DNA from: Microstegium vimineum
Lineage: Eukaryota > Streptophyta > Magnoliopsida > Poales > Poaceae
Length of the DNA stretch: 64,000 nucleotides
Reading direction: 5' to 3'
Assembly (NCBI GenBank): GCA_022036555.1
Contig: CM039137.1
Coordinates: 21,433,234 to 21,497,233, forward strand
Shown here: positions 35,101 to 47,300 of the stretch, piece after piece
How positions within the stretch are numbered: position 1 is the stretch's first letter
How the letters are laid out: the number at the start of each line of letters is the position of its first letter
Position numbers and translations under genes: made by a program
The notes under the pieces: generated by a model
What the model saw: the letters and a program-made list of their open reading frames with translations, nothing else
Told to the model about the DNA's origin: nothing
The model's database searches: none

Positions 35101-35121
35101 CTTCAAGTTGCTTGTGTGTAG

Positions 35122-38100
35122 GTGAACTACAAGACCGGTGGAAGTCATTGGGTGATTGATAGTGGATGCACTCAACATATGACCGGTGACTCCCGGATGT
35201 TCACTATACTTGAGGAAGATTGTGAAGGGCAAGACAAGATTACCTTTGGGGACAACTCAAAAGGCAAAGTGCAAGGTCTAGGCAAAGTGGCAATCTCAAA
35301 TGATCAATCAATATCAAATGTCTTGCTAGTACAATCATTGAGCTTCAACTTGCTATCGGTGGGACAACTATGTGATCTTGGTTTCCAATGTCTCTGCACT
35401 CCAAATGAGGTAGTTGTGTCCAAGATTGAAGATTCATCATTGATATTCAAAGGGTTTCGGCACAACAATCTCTACCTAGTGGACTTCACCTCAAATGAAG
35501 CTAGTTTGCAAACATGTCTTTTCTCCAAGAGTTCTTTGGGTTGGCTATGGCATAGAAGATTAGCACATGTGGGAATGTCAACTTTGAAGAAGCTTGTCAA
35601 GAAGGAATTGGTTAGAGGTGTGAAGGATGTGGTGTTTGAGAAAGACAAACTTTGTAGTGCATGTCAAGCCGGCAAGCAAGTAGCAAACACTCATCCAACC
35701 AAAGCTTTCATGTCAACCTCAAGAGTTCTAGAGCTACTCCACATGGATCTTTTTGGACCTACCACCTATGCTAGCCTTGGCGGCAATCTCTTTTGCTTGG
35801 TGGTAGTTGATGACTACTCTAGATACACTTGGGTGTTCTTTCTTCAAGACAAGGGAGAAACTCAATCAATATTCAAGAAGTTTGCAACTAGAGCCCAAAA
35901 TGAGTTTGATGTGAAGATCAAGAAGATAAGAAGTGACAATGGGACCGAGTTTGTAAACACCAAGATTGAAGACTATTGTGATGAAGTTGGAATCAAGCAT
36001 GAAGTATCCGCCACCTATACTCCTCAACAAAATGGTGTAGTAGAGAGGAAAAACCCGGACACTTATCACTCTTGCAAGATCAATGCTTGATGAATACAAC
36101 ACCCCCGAGAAGTTTTGGGCCGAAGCAATCAACACCGCATGCTATGCGGCCAACCGGCTATTTGTCCAAAGGCTTCTCAAGAAGATCCCCTATGAGCTTG
36201 TAAATGGAAAGAAACCGGACATATCCTTTTTCCAAGTGTTTGGTTGCAAAGTGTACATCTACAAGAAGCACCAACACTTGGGCAAGTTCCAAAGAAGATG
36301 TGACATTGGTTTCTTAGTTGGGTATTCACTTAAATCCAAGGCATACCGTGTATTTAACAAAGCCACCGGCTTAGTTGAAGAAACGTATGACTTGGAGTTT
36401 GATGAAACTAATGGCTCTCAAGAAGAGCATGAAAATCTTGATGATATAGGTGACGAACCCTTGAGGGAGGCAATGAAGAACATGCCAATTGGTGCTATCA
36501 ACCCACAAGAGGTGGAAGAAGTTGAAGATGAAGCAAATCAAGATCCTTCTCCACCCCACACGCCTCAAGTTGATGAAGGCGATCAAGTGAGGGAAGCTCA
36601 AGAAGACACTCACATCCCTCAAGATCAAGCCGAGGCCGAAGCAAGCAATGTTGAAGCACCGCAACCTCCTCCCCAAGAGATCAATAGAAGATCTACACCT
36701 ATGCTTCAAGCACATCCTCAAGACCTCATCATAGGGAGTCCATCAAGGGGGGTAACAACTCGATCTAAACTTGCTTCTTATGTTGAACATCACTTCTTTG
36801 TTTCCTTTGTTGAGCCTTCTAGTGTGGAGGATGCACTTGCGGATCCGGATTGGGTGAACGCCATGCACGAAGAATTGAACAACTTCACCTGAAACGAAGT
36901 GTGGACACTAGTAGAAAAGCCCAAAGGAGCAAGAATCATTGGCACCAAGTGGGTGTTTAGGAACAAGCAAGATGATCAAGGCGTGGTTGTGAGAAACAAG
37001 GCAAGATTGGTGGCAAAGGGGTTCTCCCAAGTTGAAGGCTTGGATTTTGGGGAGACCTTTGCACCGGTTGCAAGACTAGAAGCCATTCGTATCCTTTTGG
37101 CATATGCTTCACACCATAAAATGAAACTTTTTCAAATGGATGTGAAGAGTGCCTAGCAAGCTCCAAGAGCATGGTATGAGAGGCTAAGAGACTTCCTACT
37201 CAAGAAGGGCTTCAAGATCGGGAAAGTGGATACCACACTCTTCACCAAGGTGCTAGATGGGGAGATCTTTGTTTGCCAAGTATATGTCGATGACATTATA
37301 TTTGGGTCAACAAACCAAGGTCATAGCAAGGAATTTGGTGCATTGATGTCCAAGGAGTTCGAGATGTCGATGATTGGCGAGCTAACCTTCTTCCTAGGCT
37401 TCCAAGTGAAGCAATTGAGGGAGAGCACCTTCATATCTCAAGAGAAGTACACTTATGATGTGCTCAAGAAATTCAAGATGGAGGATTGCAAGCCAATCAA
37501 GACCCCAATGCCTACTAATGGGCATCTCGATCTCGATGAGGAAGGTAAACCGATCGACCAAACTCTTTATCGTTCTATGATCGGTAGTTTACTTTACCTC
37601 ACCGCTTCTAGGCTGGATATCATGTTTAGTGTGTGTATGTGTGCTAGGTTTCAAGCAAACCCTAAGGAGTCGCATCTTTGTGCGGTTAAAAGAATCCTTA
37701 GGTACTTAAGGCACACCCCTAGCATGGGTCTTTGGTATCCCAAAGGAGCTCCCTTCCAACTAGTTGGCTATTCCGATTCGGATTATGTCGGGTGCAAGGT
37801 TGATAGGAAGAGTACCTCCGGCGGGTGCCACATGCTAGGAAGATCACTTGTTTCTTGGTCCTCAAAGAAGCAAAATAGTGTGGCATTGTCAACCGCCGAA
37901 GCGGAATACATTGCCATGGGAGCAAGTTGTGCACAAATCTTATATATGACCCTAACACTCTTTGATTACGACATGTTTTTAAAAGAAGTTCCACTTTTGT
38001 GTGATAATGAAAGCACCGTAAAACTTGCAAACAACCCGGTTCAACACTCTCGTACCAAGCACATAGATATTCGCCATCACTTTCTTAGAGATCATGTGGC

Positions 38101-38242
38101 TAGGAAAGACATAACACTAGTTGGAGTTAAGAGCGAAGAGCAATTGGCGGATATCTTCACTAAACCACTCGATGAAACAACCTTTTGTAGGTTGAGAAGC
38201 GAGTTAAATGTGCTTGATCACTCTAATTTCACTAAAAGATGA
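35122..38242 (+). pseudogene. Element D pol: protease, integrase, RT, RNase H
   Basis: Protease VIDSGCTQHMTGDSRMF at the start. Integrase has an intact LWHRRLAHVGM, CSACQAGKQ, VVDDYSRYTWVFFLQDK and IRSDNGTEFVN. An extra C near 36054-36056 shifts the frame just after VVERKN; the following segment (36083-36892) has FFQVFGCKVY. TGA at 36890-36892 replaces the CGA of FTRN. RT then has FQMDVKSA, but a net in-frame loss of 37 codons at about 37153 removes the FLNG...KALYGLK segment and leaves a TAG. CQVYVDDIIFGST, YSDSDYVGC and STAEAEYIA remain, to TGA at 38240. Confidence 0.9.
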
Positions 38243-38724
38243 GCTTATGTGAACCTTGCATTCATATGTAATATAACATGTTCAATATGGTAATGCACAT
38301 AGGCTTGACTAACGCGGTTAAGATAACCGCCCTCAAAGCGTGTGACAAAGCTTAACCGCGGTTTAAACTTGCAAGCAACCTAGATTCACTTTTCGTATTG
38401 CATAAGCATATGCATGTGTGTTATTTGCCTTTTCTTTTCGGTTAAGTTTCTTGAGCATCCTCTATGATAATCCACTTAGGGGGAGCATTCCAAGCTCAAG
38501 TCTTTTTAATACCCTTTTTTTTGTGGCCATATGATGTCTCCTTAGCGCTTCCATTCGAATATTTTGAGCTAAAAACTAAATTTAAGCCTACGGCAAACTA
38601 TTTGAAAATGAGTGTTTGAGAGATGGTTCTCATATCAAGTCCAATCAAGTGTTATTTGGATCTTATTGGGATTGGAACTTGGTTGGGAAAGACGCAAAAA
38701 GAAAATTTGAAAAATTCTATTTTT
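38243..38724 (+). other. Element D spacer after pol
   Basis: AT-rich non-coding stretch with a GGGGGAGC purine tract near 38470. No ORF is supported. Confidence 0.6.
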
Positions 38725-38975
38725 AAGGCGTCGGACGCTGCCGACGGACGCTCGGTGTCAATTGCCTCAGCGTCCGTCCCGATCGTCCGGAGATCAAAGT
38801 TGCCCGCAAACAGGGCGACAGACGCTCTCCCAAGCGTCCGTCGCGGTCAATGCGGCTGGGCGTTTCAAATCAGCTCTGGAAGCCCGACGGACGATGCCGT
38901 CGGACGCTCCCCGAGCGTCCGTCGCATACCGACGGAGCGTCCGTCGCCTCGCGTCGGAGCGTCCGTCGCGAACTA
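38725..38975 (+). repeat. Cluster of GCGTCGGACGC/GCGTCCGTCG motifs in the element D interior
   Basis: About ten copies in both orientations, the same motif as in this element's LTR promoter region. They are followed by a C/T-rich leader-like stretch up to the third ORF. Confidence 0.85.
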
Positions 38976-39875
38976 ATCGGCGATTTTTTTTTTGAAAACC
39001 CCCGATCTACTCTCTGTTTCTCCCGTCTGTTTCAGTTCGCCGCCGCGCCGCAGTTCCAAACCCTAGCCGCCGTAGTTCCTCTCCAGCGTCGCTGAGCTCC
39101 GTTTCCATCCCGCCGCCGGCGAGATCCTCTCTGCACTGCGCCGCCACCCCCCCCCCCCCTGCGCTGCCCTGCGCCGCCGTTTCTCCACTGCACCGCCGCG
39201 GCACCCTTTCCAGCTGCTCAGGCCGCCGCGCCAGGGGTTTCTTCCCAAAGCGCCGCCACTCCCCTGCGTTCTTCCTGTGAACGAGCGTCTGGTGACCTTG
39301 GGGGTCTCCTTCAAGGGCCTGCTTGGCATCTCCTTCGCCCACGGCTGCAGATCAAAGTTGCAAACCCTAACCGCCTCAGATCCTTTCCTTCCGAATTTCA
39401 TTCCACCTCTAATCCATCCTCTCTCTACCTTGATTAGAGTGCGGATTGAATTGCGGATTGCGGAGTGCGGTTGACGGATCGGGGAAATCTCTTCTCTCTT
39501 CTCCCTGTTTGGTCAGAGGCTCGAGGTATGGCAATGGATATCATCGATTCTATTCTTTCCTAATTTCATGCTTCTAATAGATCCTTACCTCTAGTTAATT
39601 GCTTATGGTTTATATATCTCTATCTATCTCTGACGAGCAGGGTCAGTTGGTCAGAGACTCAGACAGTGGGCAGTGAAAAATAACTCGGGGCAAAGCCCGC
39701 GAGTACAGATCGAGGCAAAGCCTCGCGAGGACAGTCCAGGGCCGGCGTGCCACTCTTTCAGCTGTTTGGTTCTGAGGATTGTCAGTGGTTTCAGTGACAG
39801 TGTTAGATTGGCAGTGGTGTTGTGGTTTGATTGTTGAGGCTTCCTGTCAGTGAGTTGATTGCAAGAGCTTGAGAA
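38976..39875 (+). other. Leader-like region upstream of the element D third ORF
   Basis: GC- and CT-rich (about 39000-39240), then AT-richer with CTAACCTCT-type stretches. It has the look of a 5' UTR, possibly with an intron, but neither splice site nor start of transcription can be fixed. Confidence 0.4.
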
Positions 39876-42584
39876 ATGGCAAGGACAAAGAATGCAGGTC
39901 CCGTCCCCGGTAGTGGTGGTGACCCTCCACCTCCACCGCGTCCACCCACTGACCGCGGGAAGGGAAAGCAGAAGGTCATCTCTCGGAAGCGCAAGAGGCC
40001 AGCAATGGATCCGGATTCGGTAGCCGCGCTTGCAGTAGCAGAGGCAGCTGAGTTAGCGGAGCGAGGAGGACGTCGCACTGGCTTGAGGCTCTCGCCTCGC
40101 CGTGGAGCGCGTCGTGAGTCCCCTCCACCTCCAGTGTCAGAGCCCGTCGAGGCTACAGAGGCACCAGCGACAGAGCCAGTCCCAGCGACTGAGCCGACAG
40201 AGGCCGCGGGCCATTCTACTATTGGAGAGCTGATGAGCCGTCGAGTCACCCGTTCCCGAGGTTCAGGTGCACCACCTAGCCCTCCAGGACCCAGACTCCC
40301 AGACCCAGTGAGGCACCAGGTCAGGACACTTACAGCGAAGCAAGTCCAGCTGCTTCGGTTTGTCGATTTTTAGTCCTGGTTCCCACCTCAGAGGGACCCC
40401 CGTGCCGGACGAGAGTTCTATACCATAGTGCACGAGGACTTCTACAGAGCATACGTTGACACCGATGCTCCTCTCAGGGCCCACAGGGTATGCCCATCTA
40501 CTCAGATTGAGGGGGTCGGTGGTCCAGAGATCCTGCAGCACCTCCAGTACATTCAGGGGTTGACAGACTTGATGGGACGCTCAGGGGCATATCAGAAGGA
40601 GTGGGTTTACCAGTTCTATGCTTCTGTGTGGATCTCACCTGATCACGAGTTCCTCCACTTCGCATATCAGGGACGTGACTTCAGGGTTACAGCTGCCAGG
40701 TTCCGAGAGCTCTTTCACCTCGGATCTTCTCCTACCAGGATCCACAGTCTCTGCTATGGGGATCAGGAGGCCCCTCGCCGACCTCACGATGGTATAGTGC
40801 CATCCACAGATTTTGTCAGTCCGTGCTTTCAGCAGCCGTTCACTGAGGGTTCGAGCCGTACGCCACGTGACCTCACTCCTCTGGCTCGGATCCTCCACGA
40901 GGTTCTCAGACGGACTATTCTACCCAGGATTGGAGCTAGGGATACTATCACTCGTCTTCAACTTTGGCTCCTAGCTCACATTGTTCGAAAAGAGCAGTTC
41001 GACCTCTGGGATTTGATAGTGAGCGAGCTCGAGGATATCATAGCTGCTGGATTCAGAGGCCATTGGCAGCTACAGTTCGCCCATTGGATCTCATACTTGA
41101 TAGTCGCCAAGACTGGGTCAGGAGTTATGAGAGTCACCCTCACGAGGTCAGCGACTGAGTTCCCAGTCTACTCGATGAGCCAGCTTGTGGCCCATGGACA
41201 GTTGCCTCGCCCCAGCAGAGCCTACAGACCAGGCACGAGGCAGGCCGGAGTGCCACCACAGTCGGCCGAGGTCACCGATGCGACAGTTGAGCAGATTGCT
41301 CAGGCAGAGCTAGCTGATTTGGACGCCGAGATCGATACAACTGCAGAGACAGTATTTAGAGAGGATCTCGACTCTGACAGCTCTGACGAGGACTATCAGC
41401 CCGTGCGTGAGTATGCACCGATGACACATGACCACGAGGCAGGTGGATCCGGCACAGCCGCAGCAGCTCCAGCTCCAGGCTCCAGTTCTTCAGAGGCTAC
41501 CCTGCTCACTATACTCTCGAGGATGCAGGAGGAGCAGTCTCGTCAGGCAGAGGAGCAGAGACGACAGGCTGCAGATCTACGGAGGCTCACTGAGCAGCAG
41601 CTGGCAGCTCAGGCTCAGACACAGGCTAGGCAGGATGAGTTCCAGCGCTAGTTCCTAGCCTATCAGCTGCAGCAGGCAGAGATCCAGAAGACTCAGACTC
41701 TTCTACTTGAGCGTCTTCTGGCCTCTTGCTCCGGGCAGACCTCCTCGCCATAGTTCCAGTTGCCCGCCGTATCTCAGCAGCAGCAGTTCACCTCTCCTCC
41801 GCAGCAGCCTCCAGTAGTAGTGGTGCCCACTCCAGCGTTACCGTCCAGAGGACAGCAGAGTCAGGCACCAGCTACACCTCCCTTCCAGCCAGCAGCTTCT
41901 CCAGAGTACCAGACTCCGAGGACTCAGGTGTCCTCTTGGATAGCTTCACCCGGCGAGTTCTAGACAGGATTCACTCCCACCCGGGGAACTACTCTAGCAG
42001 AGGCCTCGCGAGATCGGTCAGCTTCATATCTTGAGATCACGGGAGAAGACTCACCAGGAGCACCTCAGCAGGTCACACCAGCTCCAGCGACCGCAGTGGA
42101 TCCTCCGGCGACAGGCACTCACCAGTCCTCTGTTGCATCGTCGGAGATCGCACCTGAGCAGTCGGCACAGACAGTCACCACACCTCCAGCTGTCGTTCAG
42201 ATGGATGCCATATCTCTAGCAGATGAGGTTATAGTGGCAGTGTCATCTCCCGGTCAGACTCAGCCTGCAGAGGTTGCAGCAGCAGTATCCCTAGTGGCAC
42301 TAGCAGTGACACCGTCTCCCTCGCCTCGAGTTTTCACTCGTCGGGCCCCCAGGCCCGCTACCACTGAGGCAGGACCGTCAGAGGCACCAGCAGAGCCTCA
42401 GGGGGAGTCAGTTGCGACCGCAGCTCCAGAGGTGCCAGTGACAGCTTCAGAGGCCACCCCAGTTGCACCTACACCGGCAGAGACCGTGTCAGATGAGTCA
42501 GACGAGTCCGACCTTCAGGACTTCATTATGCTGGATCGCCGAGCTGTCGCTACTTCGCCTTCTTCTCCAGCCCCAGACTCTTAG
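39876..42584 (+). pseudogene. Element D third ORF at the envelope position (function unknown), 903 codons with four TAG stops
   Basis: A single frame from MARTKNAGPVPGSGG at 39876 to TAG at 42582, broken only by TAG at 40371, 41649, 41751 and 41961. The N-terminus is Pro/Arg-rich with KRKR basic clusters. The middle (40374-41250) is globular, with FYRAYVDTDAPLRAH, WVYQFYASVWISPDHEF and ITRLQLWLLAHIVRKEQFDL. A Gln/Arg coiled coil follows (EEQSRQAEEQRRQ), then a Pro/Ala/Thr-rich tail of about 250 residues. There is no obvious signal peptide or transmembrane segment. A similar ORF occurs at the same place in element A. Confidence 0.75.
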
Positions 42585-43060
42585 TTTTTGGTGCTAGACG
42601 CCAAAGGGGGAGAGAGGGTCGAGTATAGAGATAGGGGGAGGGATTTGGATATTTGTATGCTTTATTACCCCGTACTCTTTCATCATGTCTCTTTTATGCA
42701 TTTGTCTATATGTGTGATGTGATGATGGTTGATGTTTATATGGTTGCATGTGACAAACTCTTGGTTTTTCTCTAATACATTTTGTAAGTTGTCTCATGGT
42801 TCATAATATGTCTCCTTGCTTAACGATATTTGAGCTTTCGTGCTTTACTCCGATACATCCTTTGAGAATATCATGAGGTACTGCGTTTTCTTTCATTTTC
42901 ACAAGTACCATGTTTTGTGATTTGGCTTGGATGAGCAAGTATGTGTCATTACATCTTAACTAACCCTTGCTCAACCATTCCAAGTCACCCTTGAATCTTA
43001 ACCAAAACTCTTATCCATACTCGAGGTTCTATTGTCGTCAATCACCAAAAAGGGGGAGAT
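42585..43060 (+). other. Element D 3' spacer and polypurine tract
   Basis: AT-rich non-coding sequence ending in AAAAAGGGGGAGAT at 43047-43060. Confidence 0.8.
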
Positions 43061-43630
43061 TGAAGAATCATGGCCCTAGTTGGTTTCGGTGATTAACGAC
43101 AATTAGAGATTATTATGGCTAACGTGTGTTTTACAGAGGCTATGCGTAGCTTAGCCATAGTGATCAAGGAGAATGGGCTCTAAAGGTCATCACTTAGCCC
43201 CCAAGATGGATATCATTTCGGTTGATAAGGAGACATGATGAAGACCCTAGAATGATAGGCTAGGTGCCATAAGGAGATGAAGGGCACTTAGAATTAGATA
43301 TGGCTTCTCTTTTTACCTTTGACCGTACTATTAAGAGGGGTTGAGATTAGTAGCTTGACTTAGGAAAGCTTCATATTTAGGTGTGGTGCACACTTGACTT
43401 CCTTAGCTCTAAGCAAGCCTATGGTGACCGTAAGATAGCCTAGAACATCTTCCATATTCATCGCGACGAAAAACGGAGTTGTCCAAATCATTTTCTGGGC
43501 GTCGGACGCTCCTGGCAGGGGCGCCGGACGCTGTCCGTCGGCATCGGACAAAGGCGCCGGACGCTGGGTGGTTGAGTCCACAGCGTCCGTCGGCCTTCCA
43601 GAGAGGTTGTTTTCTGGCTAAGTTTTTCAG
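43061..43630 (+). repeat. Element D 3' LTR, truncated
   Basis: Matches 31040-31609. It stops after AAGTTTTTCAG, where LCR 3'-flank sequence begins. Confidence 0.92.
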
Positions 43631-44344
43631 CCTGATTTCCTGCTTGTAATTGTGTTCTAAGATTGTTTGTAACGAGAGCTTTCAGAACACAATATAAGAT
43701 ACGAGGATCAAGATGCTTATCCAAATATCCCCGCATCTACATCACATTCACATATAAGATACTGTACATAAGAAACCTAAGCTTCTGACACGGGTTGTAG
43801 AATGTAGATTTCAGAATGGCTGGAATCTTACTGGAGCTAGTATAGAATGTAGATTTCAGAACGACTGGAATCATACGAAGTCGCAGCAAACAATTCAGGC
43901 GTCAAAACAGCTTCAGGCAACACACATAGAAATAGTAGGCAGCCTGAAACAGAAGTGCGGACACTTTCATAGTAATAACAAGCACCACTACATCTCTATG
44001 CACCAGAATCAGAACATTAATTAACATCCCGGTCTTTATTGTATAACAAACTCAGTTCTGGGCTGTTAACTGCAAGTTCAGAAAGATTACAAGCTTAACG
44101 GGACACAGACCAAACATACCCAAACCAAGACCATACAGATACCTGGCGTTCCATTTTTTACTTTCATGGAACATATTCAGGTCGGCTTGCCAGCACTGAC
44201 CCAAGTAGCAGCAGGTAATAGAAGGAAACAGTTCGATTGCTTCAGCGTGATACAAAACAAACCACAGTGATGCGGTTTTACAGAATTGTCACAACAACAG
44301 AGAAATATCTAAAGATAGGCCAATGATACGAAATGGCTCAAATA
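43631..44344 (-). other. LCR 3' flank and probable 3' UTR
   Basis: Non-coding. A local repeat at 43798-43880 has GTAGATTTCAGAA(T/C)G twice. Parts of this region recur upstream of NOP58 at 1985-2125. No transposon ends were recognised apart from the element D break at 43630. Confidence 0.6.
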
Positions 44345-47300
44345 TTAACGTGCTCGGCCAAAGAAGGAAAATTCCATGTCAGGCCAAGGCACAGGGGCCG
44401 GATCAAACGCTGTGCCACATGCTATCCATTGCTTTTTGCGGCTGCATGGTAGCATGCAATCAGGAACCTTCTGCCACTCCCTTTTCAAAAGGTTGTATGT
44501 AACAAGGCGGTTCATGCGCTTGGCCTTCAAGGAGAGCATGAGCAAACCACTGTTGCCCAGGCATGTCATCTTCATGTGCTTACCGTAGAACTCTAAGCAC
44601 CAGATATTTGGCATTCTGTCCACCTCCTTCCAGAGGAGAGTCATCTTCTGCAACTCCCATATGCAGACGCAGGTCGCTGCATTTTTGCACAGCAGACCCA
44701 CTAGCATAACCCTTCCCTGGAACTCGGCAAGTGTGTGGTCAGTCAGATGCAGTGGCAGTGGGATGGCAAATTGCCTCCAAATCCCGGTGCTTACATCATA
44801 TGACAAAACACCATCTGGTTCTGCACACATGAAGTATACCGTGCTGCCAACCGCCACAGGCTGTGACCTGAAATTCAGAGCAAGCGGAAGTTTGATGCTT
44901 GGAGGAAAAGTTCCAGGGCAAGACCACATGTCCTTTGTAGAGTCATAGACTTCATAAGTCCCATCATTTCCTAACCACATTACTTTGTAGCCATCACTAG
45001 AACTTCTTCCATTCAACACCATCCCTACACGCGACTCTTGACCATCCGTGAACTGATCCTGGTGGGATCTCCTTGAGTGATTGCATAAGAGGGTTGCAAA
45101 TGTAGAAATTCCTGTGGCTCAGATCCAATAAACATACAAGACCACCCACGGATGCCACTGGAATAACTATCTTCGTAGGAGTGAGAGGAACGGATGGGTG
45201 GTGCCATTTCTTCAGCGAAGGATCATACATTGCAACATTGTTGTTTGCATTCTCGTGGGTGATTGTATAGAACCATGGGAGTCCACGTGGAGCTTCAGAG
45301 TACTGTTGAGAGAAACTGTCTGAGCCCAAAAGAGAAGACCACTTTCGGCAGACAGTGCGGAATCGGAAAATTGCAGCAACTGGAAGCCTTGCAATGACAG
45401 TTTCAAAAAGATCTTCGGGGAAATCTCTCCAGACCCCTTGTTGCATTACTTCAGTTTTGTTTGAGGAGGGTGCCTTTTCACGGTTTCGATCTCTCCGCGG
45501 CCGCTTGCGAGGGGGACATTGGTTAGTTTCCATGATCTTCAGTAAATCTGAGTTGTATCCAGACCTCCCCCCACAATAATCATCCTTGATTGAACCATGT
45601 TCGAAGTCAAGTAAATACCACCTGTCAGATATTGATAACCCCAGTCAGTCCATCTTATTTAAGGCAAAACTAGTCCGGAGAGAGTATGAATACAATTTTT
45701 TTTTACTGCAAAAGAAAAGGCATAATACAGTCTATAACCCCCAGTTTAGCCGTTTACCATTTGAAGCAGTGTTTTGGACAAAAATGCATACAGAGGTACG
45801 AAAGCATCATGTCAACAATTTGACAGAATCACTTGACCCAATGCACGATCCATTCACATAGCCGTACATGCAGCTATACAATTACACTAAAACAAAAATG
45901 AGAACTTTGAAACTGTTTCTCTGGCTTGTCCAATGGGAAATAAGTATTTATCAACTAGTGGGCTATAATGCACAAGTATCAACCATGTCATCCATTTTCC
46001 CTTCAACATTCATCGACCCTCTTTAAAGCCTAGATATATTATTTATATCGTTTGCCAGACAATCATAACTCATAAGTGTCCAGCTCGACCAAGCGGATCA
46101 TATCAGTAACAATGTCAATCATATATTTCTCAGCATATTAGAGTTGGTATACAAAAGATAATCTATTATATTCTTGTTGAAGGGAAATAGAAGCTCCAAT
46201 CACTGGATTCTATTGGAATGAGAGGCAAATCGAAGCTGAGAGGCCTTCAACCAAATTACCAAACACACCCTCATGATCTAAGCAGGCATTGAACCAAAAC
46301 TTGGAACTCCGAGGGAGCACGCCCTGCTTATTGCGAAAACTCGATTTACATGCTACAGGATGACATATAACTTTCCATAGAACAAACCCAGAAATTCTAG
46401 TCTAGCAAAGAAAAGAATCCCAAGCACAATGCTTAGCAAAGCGCGCATAAGAACAATAGTGGTGAAATAAGTGTAGAATTAGTTGCAGCCGCAGGAAGGG
46501 CATATTACATATTACTATATTAGAATGGCTTCTCTCGTGTTTCCACGGCATGCCCAGCTAAGCCCCGGAAGCATGATGGTTACCAAGTCTCGCCTCCATT
46601 AATAAAAACTAGTAAAGCACGTGAGTCGTGAGGTAAGTTGATTTCCTCGCCCCCCTTTGCTTTGGCCCCCTAGCCAACAAAGCTCCACGACGCGAGCGGG
46701 CCCAAAGTCAAACTGACCGTGGATATGTTAAGATTATCATCCGCTGTCACGTACGCTAAACCAACCTAGGGTGGAGGACTTTCCGGGGCTCAATTCCATA
46801 GGGCTGCGTAAATAACCTTGTCCTATGCGTGGGGCAATGCCAAAACCTGTGACTATGGAGTAGCAACAGCGAAGTCAGCAAAACGTAAAAGTAAAGAGAG
46901 GGTGTGACGGGATTGTTCCATTTCTACGGCGCACGCTCTGGTCCTCTGTTGAACCCTGCCAAATCTAGCGAGGAGTATGGCCATGGGGGACACTGGTAAC
47001 ACGAATTCGCGGAGACGGAGACGGTGGATCGTGGACGGAAATCAATCCTGTGTCGCGCAGAGAAGCATGCCCCCGAAGATCTGCGCGACCTAATCTGCTT
47101 GGGTGTAAGTGAAACAAGCACGCGCGCCGCAGCAGATCAACCAACAAGCAAACAAAAAAAAACTGCTAGCGAGGCCAGCAAATTCGCGATGCGATTGCAA
47201 CCGCAGGGAGCAGATCCGCGAGAGGCGGGGGTAGGGATGACGCGGACGACCAGAGCGCGAGGTGGGAGTGGAGTAATAACAGCCAGCCAAACAAAGGGGC

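Larger units (their letters stand above)
31040..43630 (+). mobile_element. SIRE-type Copia retrotransposon (element D), 3' LTR truncated
   Basis: Complete 5' LTR (31040-32630), primer-binding site, gag, pol, a third ORF, polypurine tract AAAAAGGGGGAGAT and a 3' LTR that stops at 43630 after about 570 bp. The shared LTR parts differ at about 7 sites (about 98.8% identity by eye), so the insertion is young. No right target duplication can exist because the end is lost. Confidence 0.92.
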
